A stretch of DNA of 64,000 nt from Apoda limacodes (GCA_946406115.1 OX291549.1:23335901-23399900), one strand, 5' to 3'; positions 10,891 through 21,914 are shown, numbered from the stretch's first letter. Numbers and translations: made by a program. Notes: generated by a model not told the origin, from the sequence alone.

Positions 10891-12214
10891 GCATCACAGA
10901 GCCATTGAAATCGTTTTGTTCGCCAACTATCAACAAACAAAATAGCTGTTCACTATTTTTAAGAAATATCCACTGTTCTACCTCCTGAGCATGTGCAGCC
11001 AATGCGTTAAATGCGGACCGTAAGTGCTGCCATATTAAACATAGAGCGCATTCATTTTTTGTTTAACAGATAGATCAAATGCGCGCACAAAGAGCATAGA
11101 GCATATTCAATGCGTAAATAAAAGAATAATTACTAAATTTCTTTTGCGAAAGTCCTTACAAAGAGTGCCTTAAATATACTCGGGCGATAGTATTTTCATA
11201 CATTGTTGGTCAAAATTAGAAATCTATTATGTTATGTTATGTTATGCTTAAAATTCTTAACAAAAAATCATTATGGAATATGCAAATAAGTTAATTCATA
11301 TAAGACACTATTTACCTACTGTAGTAACTTTACTTTCAGATTTCGGGCCTTCGATTATTCTGCACTAGCTTTCATAGCAACATTACAACCATTTTTATTT
11401 TTTTTATTTATCAAGAAAAAACAGCCGCGTCCTACACAGACGGACAGAGACGAACCAAAGTCTCACCACAAGGAGTCTCATCAGTTTTACGGACTGACTC
11501 TATTTTAGACTATATCTTAATATGATGATTGCTGAATTCTTGACACCAAATAAATATTAATTTCCTGTTAGTTTTTACCGAAAAAGTCAGGTATATTATT
11601 ATTGAAATATAGCACCTATATTATTGAAATTCAATAATTCAAAAGTCATGTACATATTTATCTCACATGAGCCTGTCGACAGTTTTTGCAACAAAAATTT
11701 CTCTTACAAAAATGTTGCAAGCTCTTCAAAAAACGAGGCAACATATATCGACAGCAAATAGAGGTCGCGATAAACGGTTAACAGCAATTAAATAGCAATT
11801 TTTTTATTTCCGTAATAAGCATAATAAAACGCCTATCAATTAAAACAGCATGATCATATTTAATTGAGTATTCGTGAATGCAAATTTTAATTTTATACGT
11901 GATGACCATAAAGTCTAAATTCGTGTTTTATCCTTTTTTCGGCACGCGTTTTTACTGTTGGTTATTGAGGTCATATAGCTAGTTGTGTTGAAAATGTAGT
12001 AGCTGCACGATAATTGGGCTGTAATTGTTCAGGTATTGGATAGTTTATAATTTACATTTGCTGCGGCCGACAGTTTGTTGGTCGATACACAATATCTCCA
12101 TTAATCCTCGATCAAGATTCATGCTTTGGCAAGACTTGGCTCAGGACATAACGTAGCAAAAATATTCTAGATTCTTCGGTGAAACAATTACAGACTTATC
12201 TTTTGAAATCGATT
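10891..12214. other. non-coding DNA
   Basis: No gene is recognised. A short TTATG pentamer repeat (about four units) sits at 11226-11248. Confidence 0.45.
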
Positions 12215-12215
12215 T

Positions 12216-12350
12216 TTAAAGTAAAGCAATTGGATGGGTGACCGCTTAAAGGCACACTTTTTGTTTATGTTTGTGTTCGTAAATTACGTAAATGTTGGTA
12301 CGGAACCCACGGTGTGCGAGTCCAACTCGCACTTGACCGATATATATTTT
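12216..12350 (+). repeat. 5S rRNA-containing repeat, copy A
   Basis: AGTAAAGCAA followed by TTGGATGGGTGACCGCTTA (12220-12248) matches the 3' half of 5S rRNA, with an internal deletion compared with the other copies. It continues with GTTTGTGTTCGTAAATTACG and ends with the family tail TACGGAACCC..GTGCGAGTCC..CTCGCACTTGACCG. Copies B (27940), C (52385) and D (62940) share this order. It is dead or non-autonomous DNA with no open frame. Confidence 0.65.
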
Positions 12351-12439
12351 TTTGATTGAGACGTAGATTCGCGCTTGTAAGCAAGGTCCATAATGTGTTA
12401 CTCTCTAAAATACCGCATCGCGTCGCGTCTCTGTCTTAG

Positions 12440-12475
12440 CTGACCCTTAGACTCGCACTTGACCGATTTTTTTTA
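12440..12475 (+). repeat. solo CTCGCACTTGACCG tail
   Basis: GACTCGCACTTGACCGATTTTTT repeats the 3' tail of the GGTTCCGTA/5S repeat families. The body is missing or not recognisable. Confidence 0.45.
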
Positions 12476-12727
12476 CTTTATCTTATTCCCGTAAGGAATG
12501 GCGCCTAATTTCTACCTTTACCAAAATTTACGCGTCCATTAATTAACGTTTCTTATTAAAAACTTACGTCCACGTTAACTTTATCTAAATTTATAATTTT
12601 AAGTCATTAGGTGAATATAGTAATAGAAAAGATGCTTTCACTTTGAATAAGGAAATATGGCGAGTTTTTAAAACCTATTAATGATTTAGATGCTTATAGA
12701 TTTAAATTTTACCTACCTAAGTAATAA

Positions 12728-12905
12728 TTCTTTTTTTTTGAACGGTCTATGCAGTTGGCTGATGGAGCCATTACTGCTCCACTGAAGGAGTGTCAGCCCT
12801 TATAGCGCCCAACGCTCAAGGGCTTCCCGCGGGGGGAACCTATAGGCTTGGCTTTTCGCTCTTGGGGTTGTCCCTTCGACCAGCGGGTTCAAGTCAGGTA
12901 AGTTT
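12728..12905 (-). repeat. 3' end of a jockey-type LINE
   Basis: Read on the minus strand, the block GGAAGCCCTTGAGCGTTGGG, then CGCTATAAGGGCTGA and CACTCCTTCA, matches the 3' end of the LINE at 21815-21904. It ends in a poly(A) run (poly-T at 12730-12738 on the plus strand). It is a strongly 5'-truncated copy of the same family. Confidence 0.7.
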
Positions 12906-14970
12906 ATTCTACCTAATAAATATTTTGGTCGAAATATAAAATATTTTGGTCCACCATTTTAGTAGATATCAGTTTATTTAATACACACTACCTACTAGAA
13001 GTTTAAATTAGATATTTTTGACACCAAAGCTACAAAATATTAAAGAACGGATGACATGTGACGAAATAAACGAAACTAATGATTCTATTTCAAAACGAGG
13101 TATAGTGCAACAAACTTTTATGAACCGGTTGTCAATAACAAAACTACAGTTCCCATATTGAAATGGTGTGAACTAACAACGACACTACCGACCAAAAACC
13201 TAAGGTCAGAAGATCAGAAAAGTTTGTTGGACTGTAGTAGGATGTAAGATTCCTACTCATGGTGTATTCTAATAGGTACTGATTCTTTGTACAATTAAAC
13301 TCAGTTAGCTAACTATATAGTTACTATATACAGTCAAGCAAACTACAGGCGCCATATTGAAATGGTGTGAACTTTGTCGAAATCTTTTTCCCAGGAGAAA
13401 ATCAAATGAAAGATTTTCGTGAGAATATAATTTTAGATTTATTATAGGTTTTGTTCTGCTACCACTTTTTGCAATTGTACACTATTATTTCTATATCTCC
13501 GGCACAGTTTTTAATTTTTGGTAATTACCACCAAGTACCGAATTCCTGTTTCCTCTGTTGTCGGTACCAAACTTTTAAGTAAAACCGTTTATCGATTTCA
13601 TGTATTTTCTCCGTGAAAATACGGTAGTAACGTTATCAAATTAATCCGTTATACAATAAATATTGTTACAGGAAACTGTCAAAAGCTGATCCGTAATAGG
13701 ATGCAATTTATTCCACGTATGTTCAAAACAAGCTGTTCAAAACGCGCTCAAGTAGGTACAGTTATAACTAATCTTGTCACCTGAGTCTAGGGTTAGTAGC
13801 TTAACCCTAAAACCCAGAAAAATAATTTAATATAATCCTTGATAGAAAAAACCTTTCTTCTTGCTCATTTGAATATTTTCTAAAAACGGCACTAATATAA
13901 TTACTATTAAATTCACTTAATTGACATCATTATATTTTTAAGAATTTAAATCTTTCACGTCTTTGCTGGTCTTTGCGTGTACGTTTTTACAAACAACTCT
14001 CTTGACACATTTTTCTTTTCTACATGTCAATCTTTCGAATACCAAATTTTAGAGTAAAAAGTAAGTATTTCAAAGAAAATTAATTTGGCATTTCTTGCAT
14101 GGATATAGAAATAACCAATATTTTTGAAGTAATCACGAAAAAGGAGAACTAAAGCTATTTACAGTAAAAAAATATATAACTAAACAAATCACTTGCTACA
14201 ACTTACAACGAAAAGTTGGTTCCACTATACGTAATATTATTGTGTTTCCAAACACAGTTCTTCGTATTGTGACCGTTAGATTAGTAAGTGCCATTAGACT
14301 AAGAGTCTTAAGTCTGTCCTGTGGACGACGCAAGAGGCTCACAAAATTAACCACGCTTTAGAAAGAGAGAAAACTACTAGTCTCTTTTCTGTTAAATAAA
14401 ATTAAAAGGTTAGAAAGAGACAACAGCCCGCAGATTCGCTACGTCTCTTTTACTTTTGAGACCGTTATTATTACTTCACAGTTGCCTAGTAAATGCGTTG
14501 TTCAGTCTATATGTCTATGGTAAGTACATAGCACTCTTACACTGTCTAGCAATAAAAAAAAAAATATATGATCGCAGTTTACTGTTGCACTTCAAAAAAG
14601 GTATTTTTAACTAGTTTTAGTTTGTGCTAAGTCTTGTATGCATTTTTGAGACGAACAAAGAAAAAAATCTATTATTAATTTGCATTTTTTTCGTATTTTT
14701 GTGGTAGATAGGCATTATAAAAACAATTTTTTACACACATAATCGTTTTCAATAGAGGAATATTCATATCTATTAATTATTTTTTTTATTATGAAATGTG
14801 ATGTTCTGCCGTGGTCATTGATTAACTGTCATCTGTCCAAGATTTATAACTATGTGAGCTGTGGTCCGATTCTTAGACCACTTTCACTATTTGGACATTC
14901 TCTATTGCTACACTGACACTGCCAATCCGTCTTTTGTTTTTTTTTATTCTTTGCTATTCTTCGTGAAGAA
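12906..14970. other. non-coding DNA with a 33-bp direct repeat
   Basis: No gene is seen. AAACTACAG..CCATATTGAAATGGTGTGAACT occurs twice in the same orientation, at about 13139-13173 and 13338-13371. A TC/AG-rich patch lies at about 14340-14460. Confidence 0.4.
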
Positions 14971-14974
14971 TGGA

Positions 14975-15492
14975 TCGATTTTTAGGGTTCCGTACCTTAA
15001 AAGAAAAATAACGGAACTCGTACAGGATAGCTTTGTTGTCTGTCTGCCTATCAAGACTCCTTTTTTCAGGATCGCGTGCAGGTATCCAGCCTAAAATAAT
15101 ATCAAATACTCAGGTGTATATACTCTTTTGGAGCAGTGAAAATTAAACTTCTTAGTCAATACAATCAAAAGATACGACAGTTTATGCCGCTCACTCGTAA
15201 GGGAATCAAAACCTATAGGGTTGACCCGTTGACCTAGAATCATGAAATTTGGCTAAATGCAATTCCGTGTAGCACAAGTAAAGAGAAAAATCCGAAAACG
15301 GTAAATTTGTAGTAACGTCACAAAAAAAAATCGTTTTTACCATTAAAAATTTATTACAGTTACGCGACCTATGTCGATTTATGGGGATAACAGTTTTCCA
15401 ACGGCAAAGTTAAGTTTGTCCCTCATTATAGTTTATCTTTTACGGAACCCTCGGTTCGCGAGTCTAACTCGCATTTGACCAGTTTTTTAGGG
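14975..15492 (+). repeat. AGGGTTCCGTA...CCGGTTTTT repeat, near-complete copy
   Basis: It begins with TTTTTAGGGTTCCGTACC and ends with ACGGAACCCTCGGTTCGCGA followed by CTCGCATTTGACCAGTTTTTT. These are the two ends of a very abundant lepidopteran repeat family that also occurs near 26.5, 30.5, 37.8, 53.9 and 58.6 kb. There is no transposase frame. Confidence 0.6.
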
Positions 15493-15705
15493 TTCCGTAG
15501 TCGCAAGGAACCCTTATAGTTTCGCCATGTCCGTCAGTCTGTGTCAGAGACCATTATACTAGAAACCTATAATTTGGCATGGTTTACATATTAATAAGGC
15601 CGACTATTTTTTAAGCGAAACAGATACACATTTTGTTTTTGTTTTTAGTTTGTAAATTAGTTGCATGGTGCGCGAGCCCGTCTCGCACTTGACTGGTTTT
15701 TATTT
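15487..15705 (+). repeat. second GGTTCCGTA-family copy, internally deleted
   Basis: It starts directly at the end of the previous copy with TTTTTTAGGGTTCCGTAGTC and ends at about 15700 with GGTGCGCGAGCCCGTCTCGC followed by ACTTGACTGGTTTTTA. The two copies are head to tail and share the T-run between them. Confidence 0.55.
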
Positions 15706-15789
15706 TTTATATTATGCATTTTATTTATTTATTTTTATCATATAATTTGTATTTTAGTGCATAAAACAACATCATTTATTCTTAATTGG

Positions 15790-16475
15790 AAATCATTTTA
15801 CAATACATATAAAAAACACATTATAAAAACTATCGGGCCAATGATCATCGAATCATCATCCCACACGTCGGTCACCTCATGGACATAGTCAAGGTACTTG
15901 CTAAACTTTTCCTTCTCGGCCTTCACAAGATTCTCGTCATGCGAAATGGTGATATCGACGAGCACTACCCTGCGTTGCAGTCGGGCGACCACCAAAATAT
16001 CAGGCCTATTGCAAACAATAGTCCTATCCCTGATGTCAAAGCGGTCTCAATAGAGCAATGCACGACTTTTTTTTAGAATTAATATTGGTGCGTACGGATA
16101 GTACGTTACCTCACATTGGATAAGGCCATATTGAAGGGCAAGTTGCTGGTGGATGATTCTGGCCAATAATAAGTTGTGCCTATTTAGATACTCACCGTTA
16201 GCAAGATGTGAACAACCAGAGAAGATATTCCTGAGTGACTCTCCGGGACGGCGGCATGCCCTAAAAATGTAGACCGTACCGGCCGTCATAATATACCTCC
16301 GGTAGTTGTTTGTCATCATTACTTCGTCCGCACTTGCACAGGCAAAGCCCTCGGTTTTCCCAAAGAAGTTTCCGAAGCGTAACCAGTTGACCAAAGCAAG
16401 TAAGTCCACATCATGTCCTGTTAAGGCCCGATATAATCTCCCGTGCAACTCCTTGCTCCTCCATACGTTCCTACG
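15790..16475 (-). pseudogene. C-terminal part of an R4/Dong-like LINE ORF (REL endonuclease)
   Basis: On the minus strand the block SKELHGRLYRALTGHDVDLL is followed by a zinc-knuckle region (FRACRRPGESLRNIFSGC, with the first Cys of the CxxC changed to Phe) and GEYLNRHNLL. A frame change near 16045 leads to the restriction-like endonuclease core: NRPDILVVARLQRR, then VLVDITISHDENLVKAEKEK. The PD...D.T...K pattern is the PD-(D/E)XK nuclease of the R2/R4/Dong group. The N-terminal half of the same ORF continues on the far side of the hAT insertion, at 23008-23890. Excising the insertion and one copy of the 8-bp duplication gives a continuous frame (ITEVRRNVWRSKELHGR) across the junction. Frameshifts make the copy dead. 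Confidence 0.75.
16468..16475. repeat. target-site duplication of the hAT element, left copy
   Basis: TTCCTACG here is repeated exactly at 23008-23015, directly outside the two ends of the hAT element. An 8-bp duplication is the hallmark of hAT transposition. Confidence 0.9.
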
Positions 16476-16622
16476 TAGTGTTGCACAAATGCAAGAACAA
16501 GACGAGACTTGGCCAGTCTTGGTCTTGGTCTTGCATCAATACACCTGGTCTTGGTCTTGGTCTTGGTATTGCACTCCCAGTCTTGGTCTTGGTCTTGCAG
16601 CAAGAGTCTCGCAAGTCTTGCA
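16476..16622. repeat. left terminal region of the hAT element with CTTGGT subterminal array
   Basis: After the terminal TAGTGTTGC, repeats of TCTTGGTCTTGG occur in three clusters at about 16518-16545, 16552-16567 and 16581-16600. They are followed by GCAAGAGTCTCGCAAGTCTTG. The same components in inverted order make up the right end. Open frames here on both strands are by-products of the hexamer. Repeated subterminal hexamers are typical binding sites for hAT transposases. Confidence 0.8.
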
Positions 16623-16779
16623 ATTACCTATTAGCTTGTCGCTATTTATTAAACGTTACTTTAGATATTAGAACAACGCAACAGAGTAGGTACATTTTGA
16701 GCTCGAATTAACATTGCCATGGTAAAGACCAACTACAAATTAATAAATGTCTAAACATTTCATGAGAAATTCAAAAAAA

Positions 16780-16870
16780 CAACTGACACTGGTTGGGGTT
16801 TGAACCCAAGACCTAAGCAGTCAGTGCCGATGCTCTAACTAACTAACTAACCAACTGAGCTATCAACTGT
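16780..16870 (-). repeat. tRNA-like sequence (SINE head or tRNA pseudogene)
   Basis: Read on the minus strand it has an A-box-like TAGCTCAGTTGG and a B-box-like GGGTTCAAACC, with an expanded GTTA repeat in the D-loop region. The anticodon stem does not pair properly, so I do not call a functional tRNA. It lies inside the hAT element and is probably a younger insertion. Confidence 0.5.
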
Positions 16871-17149
16871 GTCGCGCGGGAGTCAGTCTGTTTCTTAATA
16901 AACGTTAACATTTAATAATCTTCAATGTACTTAAACACGGTTTTAACATAGAAAACCAATTAATGACATTAACTTGACTGTATTTTAAAGAACATTATCT
17001 GTTTGGAAAGAGATTGATAGACCCTCACCTTATATGAAATGGAAAAAAAAAATAGATATACAATTTACTGAATTAACCATTTATTTAAATAAAAATACAA
17101 CACAAAAGTTATTACAGAACGGTACACAATAGCTGACATTACTGTTACT

Positions 17150-17722
17150 TTATATTAATTCTTTTGACCAAGAATTAATACAAAGTAACCACCTGGCTGA
17201 CTCATCGCTTAACCTATTTCTATGTTTTCTAATTACTAATAATGCTTTAGAAAATAATCTCTCAGCAGGTACTGAAGTTGCAGGTATTGAAAGAAGATCA
17301 CGAGCCATCTTCGATAAAACCGGATACTCTGTCTCATGCGTCCTCCACCACTCTAAAATGTCTTCTGAGCTGGCGGCTCTGGGTTTACTTAGGTACTCCT
17401 CCAACTCTTCAATAACTAAGCCTTGAAGACAAGATCCAGATCCAGATGACGTCGAGGGACATGCATATAGTTTATCAAAGTCTATTACGTCTTCATGTTC
17501 ATCATATTCACATACTTTCTTTTCATTTCTTGGTGATTCTAGAGATTTATTCACTAAGTGTAGACTTTTATATTCTTTATAAAGTTCATTAAATTTGCGC
17601 AAGCTTTCTGTTTTAATTTGCTTGCCCCAAAATGTCATGTCAAAAGTCTGAGCCTTATGCCTTGTGTCTAAAATCAAAGAGGTACAATAAATCCAGTTGC
17701 TTTTCTTATAATGTTTAAGCAT
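17150..17722 (-). pseudogene. hAT transposase, C-terminal exon with dimerisation domain
   Basis: This 190-codon frame ends with the classic hAT C-terminal dimerisation domain: EELEEYLSKPRA, then DILEWWRTHETEYPVLSKMA, then SIPATSVPAERLFSKA, and finally KHRNRLSDESARWLLCINSW. The upstream half is poorly conserved. The matching N-terminal BED exon is at 22202-21905 on the same strand, with a consensus splice donor at 18670/18669, so the two parts belong to one intron-containing transposase gene. I could not place the acceptor, and the catalytic DDE region is absent, which suggests an internal deletion. The protein would not be active. Confidence 0.8.
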
Positions 17723-18672
17723 TTTGTTTATTTACGCAAAATAAATGTTGTAAATGTTGTTAACAATCTTAGCACTACTTATACCTATATAAAAACTAAC
17801 TTGAAAAAATAAAGAATTGGTTTTTTTAAAAAGGAATGGTATTCAGAAGAAGTCATTTAAAAATTAAGTATATGCCTACTTAATTAATACACTAGTTTTC
17901 CAAAATAAAGTAGTTGTTTCTCGCCGATTATAAAAACAAATGAAAATATGGGTGATTTATAAATACATATTTAACACCATAATCTACAGTATATTAATAT
18001 TATTAATAATTAATAAATAAGTTATGAATGTATGTTTGTTACGAAATAACCCAAAAACTACTGGACCGATTTCAAAAATTCTTTCATTATAAAATGCTAC
18101 ATTATTCTAAATTAACATAAGCATAATTCCTTATTCCGCGTACGCTGCTTAAACTATTGTCAATAGAGCAAAGTGATGTACAGTCGACAGCAGGTCGAGC
18201 TACACATCTCCAGCATAAGCTGAACTACGTCAATAAGACGTTTGATTTAAAACAGGGTTCAACTTATATTGGAAATGGATAGCGTGATGCGCTGTTGTCT
18301 ATAATACAGTTTTATAGAAGACATCAATATATACCATATGTCTAACTATTCAAGTTACGTTACAATTACAAATTTTTCATGTTAAAATAACGCCGTGCCG
18401 CCAAGTACTAATTAACATAATTCGCAAATTGGTATTAATCTTTTTCCAAATAAAAAAATTCGTATACACTGTTTCAATACCTGTAGGTTACTGATTGACG
18501 TACGAGGAGGGGCGTGCACAACATTTACTTTACGTTTATCGTTAATCGTCTACGTTTATTGCAAAATATTTAAAAAATAAATGTCCACCCGTGCAAAGCA
18601 GGGGCGGGCCGCTACTTACCTACATAATGTGTTATGTAATTGTGTGATAATAAGTATATTTTTTCTTACCTG
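17723..18672. other. hAT internal non-coding DNA (intron remnant)
   Basis: No transposase coding sequence is seen between the two transposase parts. A fragment resembling a common lepidopteran repeat (AACCCAAAAACTACTGGACC, then GATTTCAAAAATTC) lies at about 18050-18110. A splice-donor-like CAG/GTAAGA (minus strand, boundary 18670/18669) marks the end of the first transposase exon. Confidence 0.5.
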
Positions 18673-18919
18673 TGTACTTTTCATTCCCGATTCGACTTTC
18701 GTGTTGTGCGGTCGTGTTCTAGAGCGTCAAGTGCTCTCATAGTGCTCCGTGCAGTGGTGACTCAGCTGGTGCGCATTCCTGTGTGCTGTTTGCCTCAGCG
18801 CAGACGACCTCGAATTGTTGTTTGGATTATTGCCCGCAATTCTTGGAAAATCGGCCTGAGTGTTGAGCGCTGCTCGGTTGTGTGTAGTGGCTGGGAAATT
18901 GCTTCTCGGCCCGCTCTGA

Positions 18920-20435
18920 GTGCTCCGCGCATTCTCGCGTTTTAAGTGTCGATTGCGTCTAGTTTGTAGAAATCCAGTTCCGACTGCTCAAGGGCTGGTG
19001 GGTGAGATCGCCCCTGTGCCAAATTGTCCCCCCACTCCGGTAGCTGATGTGACCCTTTCTCAGTCACTAGCTACCCCGTCCCTCGCAACCTCCGAAACCG
19101 CACCCTTGTCCTCAAACGAGGACGACGAAGGCTTCAAAGTGGTTGGCCTGGGGACAAAAAAGGGGAAAAAGCGGAAGAAGACCGCCGACTCAAAAAAGGC
19201 TTCGGCGGCATCCGCTCAGGAGTCTTCTCCTCCTCTCTCCGATTCTGAGGCTAAACGTCTCAAAGCGCCTAGCGCGTCCCCGTCCACCTCGGCGGCCAGC
19301 CCTGAGCCAGCCGCCATGGACACAACCCCCGCCGCCACCTCTTCGCAGGCCGACTGTCCCACTTCGGGACGGAAGGAAAAAACTCCGCCCCCTGTTGTCA
19401 TCAAAGACAAAGGGGCCTGGCCAAACATTGCTAACGCTATGAAAGCCAAGCGTATAAACTATACGCACGCCCGCAATGATGCCGAGCACGGCATCAAAGT
19501 GAAGGTCCCGACACCGACAGATTTCCGAAATCTGACGGCCTTTCTTACGGCTCAGAAATACGAGTACCAAACGTACTCGCTGGCCGAAGAACGCGTGCTC
19601 AGGGCAGTTATAAGGGGAGTCCCTAAGGAATTCTCCGCAAAAACTGTCCAGGACGACTTAATCGTCCAAGGCCTCCCTGTAAGGGAAGTACATCGCATGT
19701 ACAACGGACGCAACCGATCTGAGTGCTACGACATGCCGACCCAGTTGCCAGTTGTATGGCCACGCATAGCGCAACTGCAGACGCAGACCGCGCTGCGTGA
19801 AATGTCTAAGCGATCACGTCACTCCGGACTGTGATCGCGATCGCGTTAACGCATCCGACCCGGTCGCTTGCGTACTCTGTGGGAGCGAAGGCCACCCTGC
19901 GAATTACCGCGGGTGCCCCAAAGCTCCCAAACAGAACTCGCGTAAACCCAAACAGGGTAAATCGCGCCCCCCCGCCCCCCGCCAACAGGCTCCGCTCGTG
20001 CCTGCTCCCCTCCCTGCTGTCAACGCCTGGAGCCGTCCTCCAGCGCTAATTGACGCAACCAAATCTAAAGAGACAGACAAACTTTTGTCTGCTCTCCCTG
20101 GGCCCGTCTCAGTCACGGGTATTCCCTACCCCGCCCCTCTCATGTCCCGGGACATCCCGCGTCCAGCGCCTATGCGAAATGCTCCCGCACCTCTCGCGCA
20201 AACGCGCCTTGCCCCCCCGCGCCCCTCTATGGCGCTGCCCCGCAATGCCGCTCAGACGGCCGAGCAGCAGCACTTCGGCATTCTCGCCGAGATTTCTCGG
20301 GCCTGCGACCCAGCCTATTTTGAGATCGTGTACGCCGAATACGTACAGATCACCGATCTCAATCAAATGCTCAGCTTCATGGCTAAGCATCGCGACTTCT
20401 TCGCCGCCCTCCGCAGCGTGGCCCCAAAACCTTAA
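18920..20435 (+). pseudogene. LINE ORF1, gag-like protein with zinc knuckles
   Basis: The first frame (open to 19834) has a Lys/Ser/Pro-rich N-terminus with EDDEGFKVVGLGTKKGKK. A region typical of jockey-clade ORF1 (PRE_C2HC domain) follows: GIKVKVPTPTDFRNLTAFL, YEYQTYSLAEERVLRAVIRG and VREVHRMYNGRN. After YDM at about 19735 there is a deletion and a frame change. The zinc knuckles continue in another frame, including CQLYGHA at about 19745, CLSDHVTPDC at about 19800, and CVLCGSEGHPANYRGC at about 19877. A Pro-rich tail ends at 20435. The first in-frame ATG I see is within the Pro-rich region (about 19315), so the real start is uncertain or lost. Confidence 0.75.
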
Positions 20436-20444
20436 AAAACCAAA

Positions 20445-21680
20445 ATGGATTGCACAACCGCGCGCGAAAAACCCCGGTCCGTCTCCTTAGGCTATTTTAA
20501 CGCCAACGGTCTTCGTAACCAAAGAGAGGAATTATCGCAATTCCTCTCGTCCCAAAAACCGGACGTCTTCCTCATCCAGGAAACGTCCCTAAAGCCCGCT
20601 GTCCGCACCCCTTCGATCGCGAACTATCGCACCGTCCGTAATGATAGAACTGCCTCCAATCTCGGAGGCACTCTCATCTATTATAGGCGCTCCCGGCATT
20701 GTTCCCCTATCGATCCTCCGCAACTTACGAACTTAGAAGCATCCGTCTGCCGCTTAGCGATGACCGGCCATCAGTCGATCATCATTGCATCGGTTTATCT
20801 CTCTCCCTTAAAAGACTTGCTAGAGAGCGACCTTTCCCAACGTAATCTCATCCGCGACTGACCTAAACGTAGCTATCGACTCACTCACTAGCCACCTGAC
20901 CGCCACCGTTGGCGAGTGCTCAAGACAGGTGCCGGTTGGTGATTATCACCACCTAATCCTGCCTCAGCACATCAGGTCGCTAATGACTGAGCGTAACGCG
21001 GCCCGCCGCGCACGCGATCGCGCTCCTACTATCGAAAATAAAGCTCGCTTCAACGACTTACACCGCCGTGTAAGAACCGCTGTAGCTGAGCTTCGCGCTC
21101 AACGTTTCGGTGATCTTATGGAGAACATTTCTCCTTTTCACCAAGCTTATTGGCACTTAGCCAGAGCTCTAAAATCCGACACCGCCAACTCTCTCCCTCC
21201 GTTAACTCGTCCCAACAACGTTCCCGCGTTCAATGACGACGAAAAAGCGGATTGCCTAGCGTCTAGCCTCCAAGCCCAATATGCCTTAAGCACACAACCG
21301 TTCGATCCCGGCCACGTGCGCGAGGTAGACGGCGAAGTGGAGCGCAGAACAAGACCCCCTGTCACTGTCGACGAAGTTATACAGGTCATCAAAGACCTAC
21401 GCCCCGTAAAGCCCCCGGTGCGGACGGTATCTCTAACGATATCCTAAAGCGCCTCACTCTTCCCCTTATCTGCCTCCTAGTAGCGATCTTTAACGCTGCT
21501 ATCGAACATTGCATCTTTCCTTCTCAATGGAAAGATGCAATTTTTATAGGCATCCATAAGCCAGGCAAAGCTCGTACCGAGCCGTCCTCCTATTGCCCTA
21601 TAAGTTTACTAAAGGCCCTTGGTAAACTCTATGAACGCCTCCTCCTCGCTCGCCTACGGAACTCACAAGGATACACGAGG
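20445..21680 (+). pseudogene. LINE ORF2 remnant: APE endonuclease and start of reverse transcriptase
   Basis: ATG at 20445 lies 9 bases after the ORF1 stop. The endonuclease begins with SLGYFNANGLRNQREELSQF, the catalytic Glu block PDVFLIQETSLKP and NLGGTLIYYRR. The frame breaks after LLESDLSQR (about 20840), where the rest of the endonuclease is deleted. It resumes at 20929 with the linker before the reverse transcriptase (HIRSLMTERNAARRARDR; PVTVDEVIQVIKDLRPVK). After a frameshift near 21415, the fingers region (GADGISNDILKRL; FPSQWKDAIFIGIHKPGKA; YCPISLLKALGKLYERLLL) ends near 21660. The palm with the catalytic Asp pair is missing. Confidence 0.8.
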
Positions 21681-21914
21681 TATCAAAGAGTGCCGGGGCG
21701 CTTCTCGCCCCCACTCAATCGCAACCGTACCCGCGTAACGGGGAACTCCCCTCCTGGCGGTGACTCACCTTCGGGTTCGAGACTCACGCCGGTCGAGAGC
21801 AATAACCCAAGCCGAGGCTTCCCCCGCGGGGAGCCCTTGAGCGTTGGGCGCTATATGGGCTGAGGCTCCTTCAAAGTCAACTGCAGTCAGTTCAGAAAAA
21901 AAAATGTACTTTTT

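Larger units (their letters stand above)
18682..21904 (+). mobile_element. jockey-type LINE nested in the hAT element
   Basis: The 3.2-kb element is flanked by TGTACTTTT on the left (18673-18681) and again immediately after its poly(A)9 (21905-21913), a clear target-site duplication. It starts at CATTCCCGATTCG, as expected for a near-complete 5' end. It carries a damaged ORF1 (gag-like) and a damaged ORF2 (endonuclease plus the start of the reverse transcriptase). The catalytic half of the reverse transcriptase is deleted, so this copy cannot move by itself. The GC content is far higher than in the surrounding DNA. A 3' end of the same family is at 12728-12905. Confidence 0.88.

Noticed and set aside
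16421..16711. Open frames rich in Leu-Gly or Asp-Gln near the hAT left end
   Set aside because: They are produced by the CTTGGT hexamer array read in different frames and have no gene-like features.
16780..16870. A functional tRNA gene
   Set aside because: A and B boxes are visible, but the anticodon stem does not pair and the D-loop holds an expanded GTTA repeat. It fits a SINE or pseudo-tRNA.
19190..20390. Long frames on the minus strand and in other plus frames over the jockey LINE
   Set aside because: High GC content leaves several frames open. Only the frames with the gag-like, zinc-knuckle, endonuclease and RT motifs are supported.
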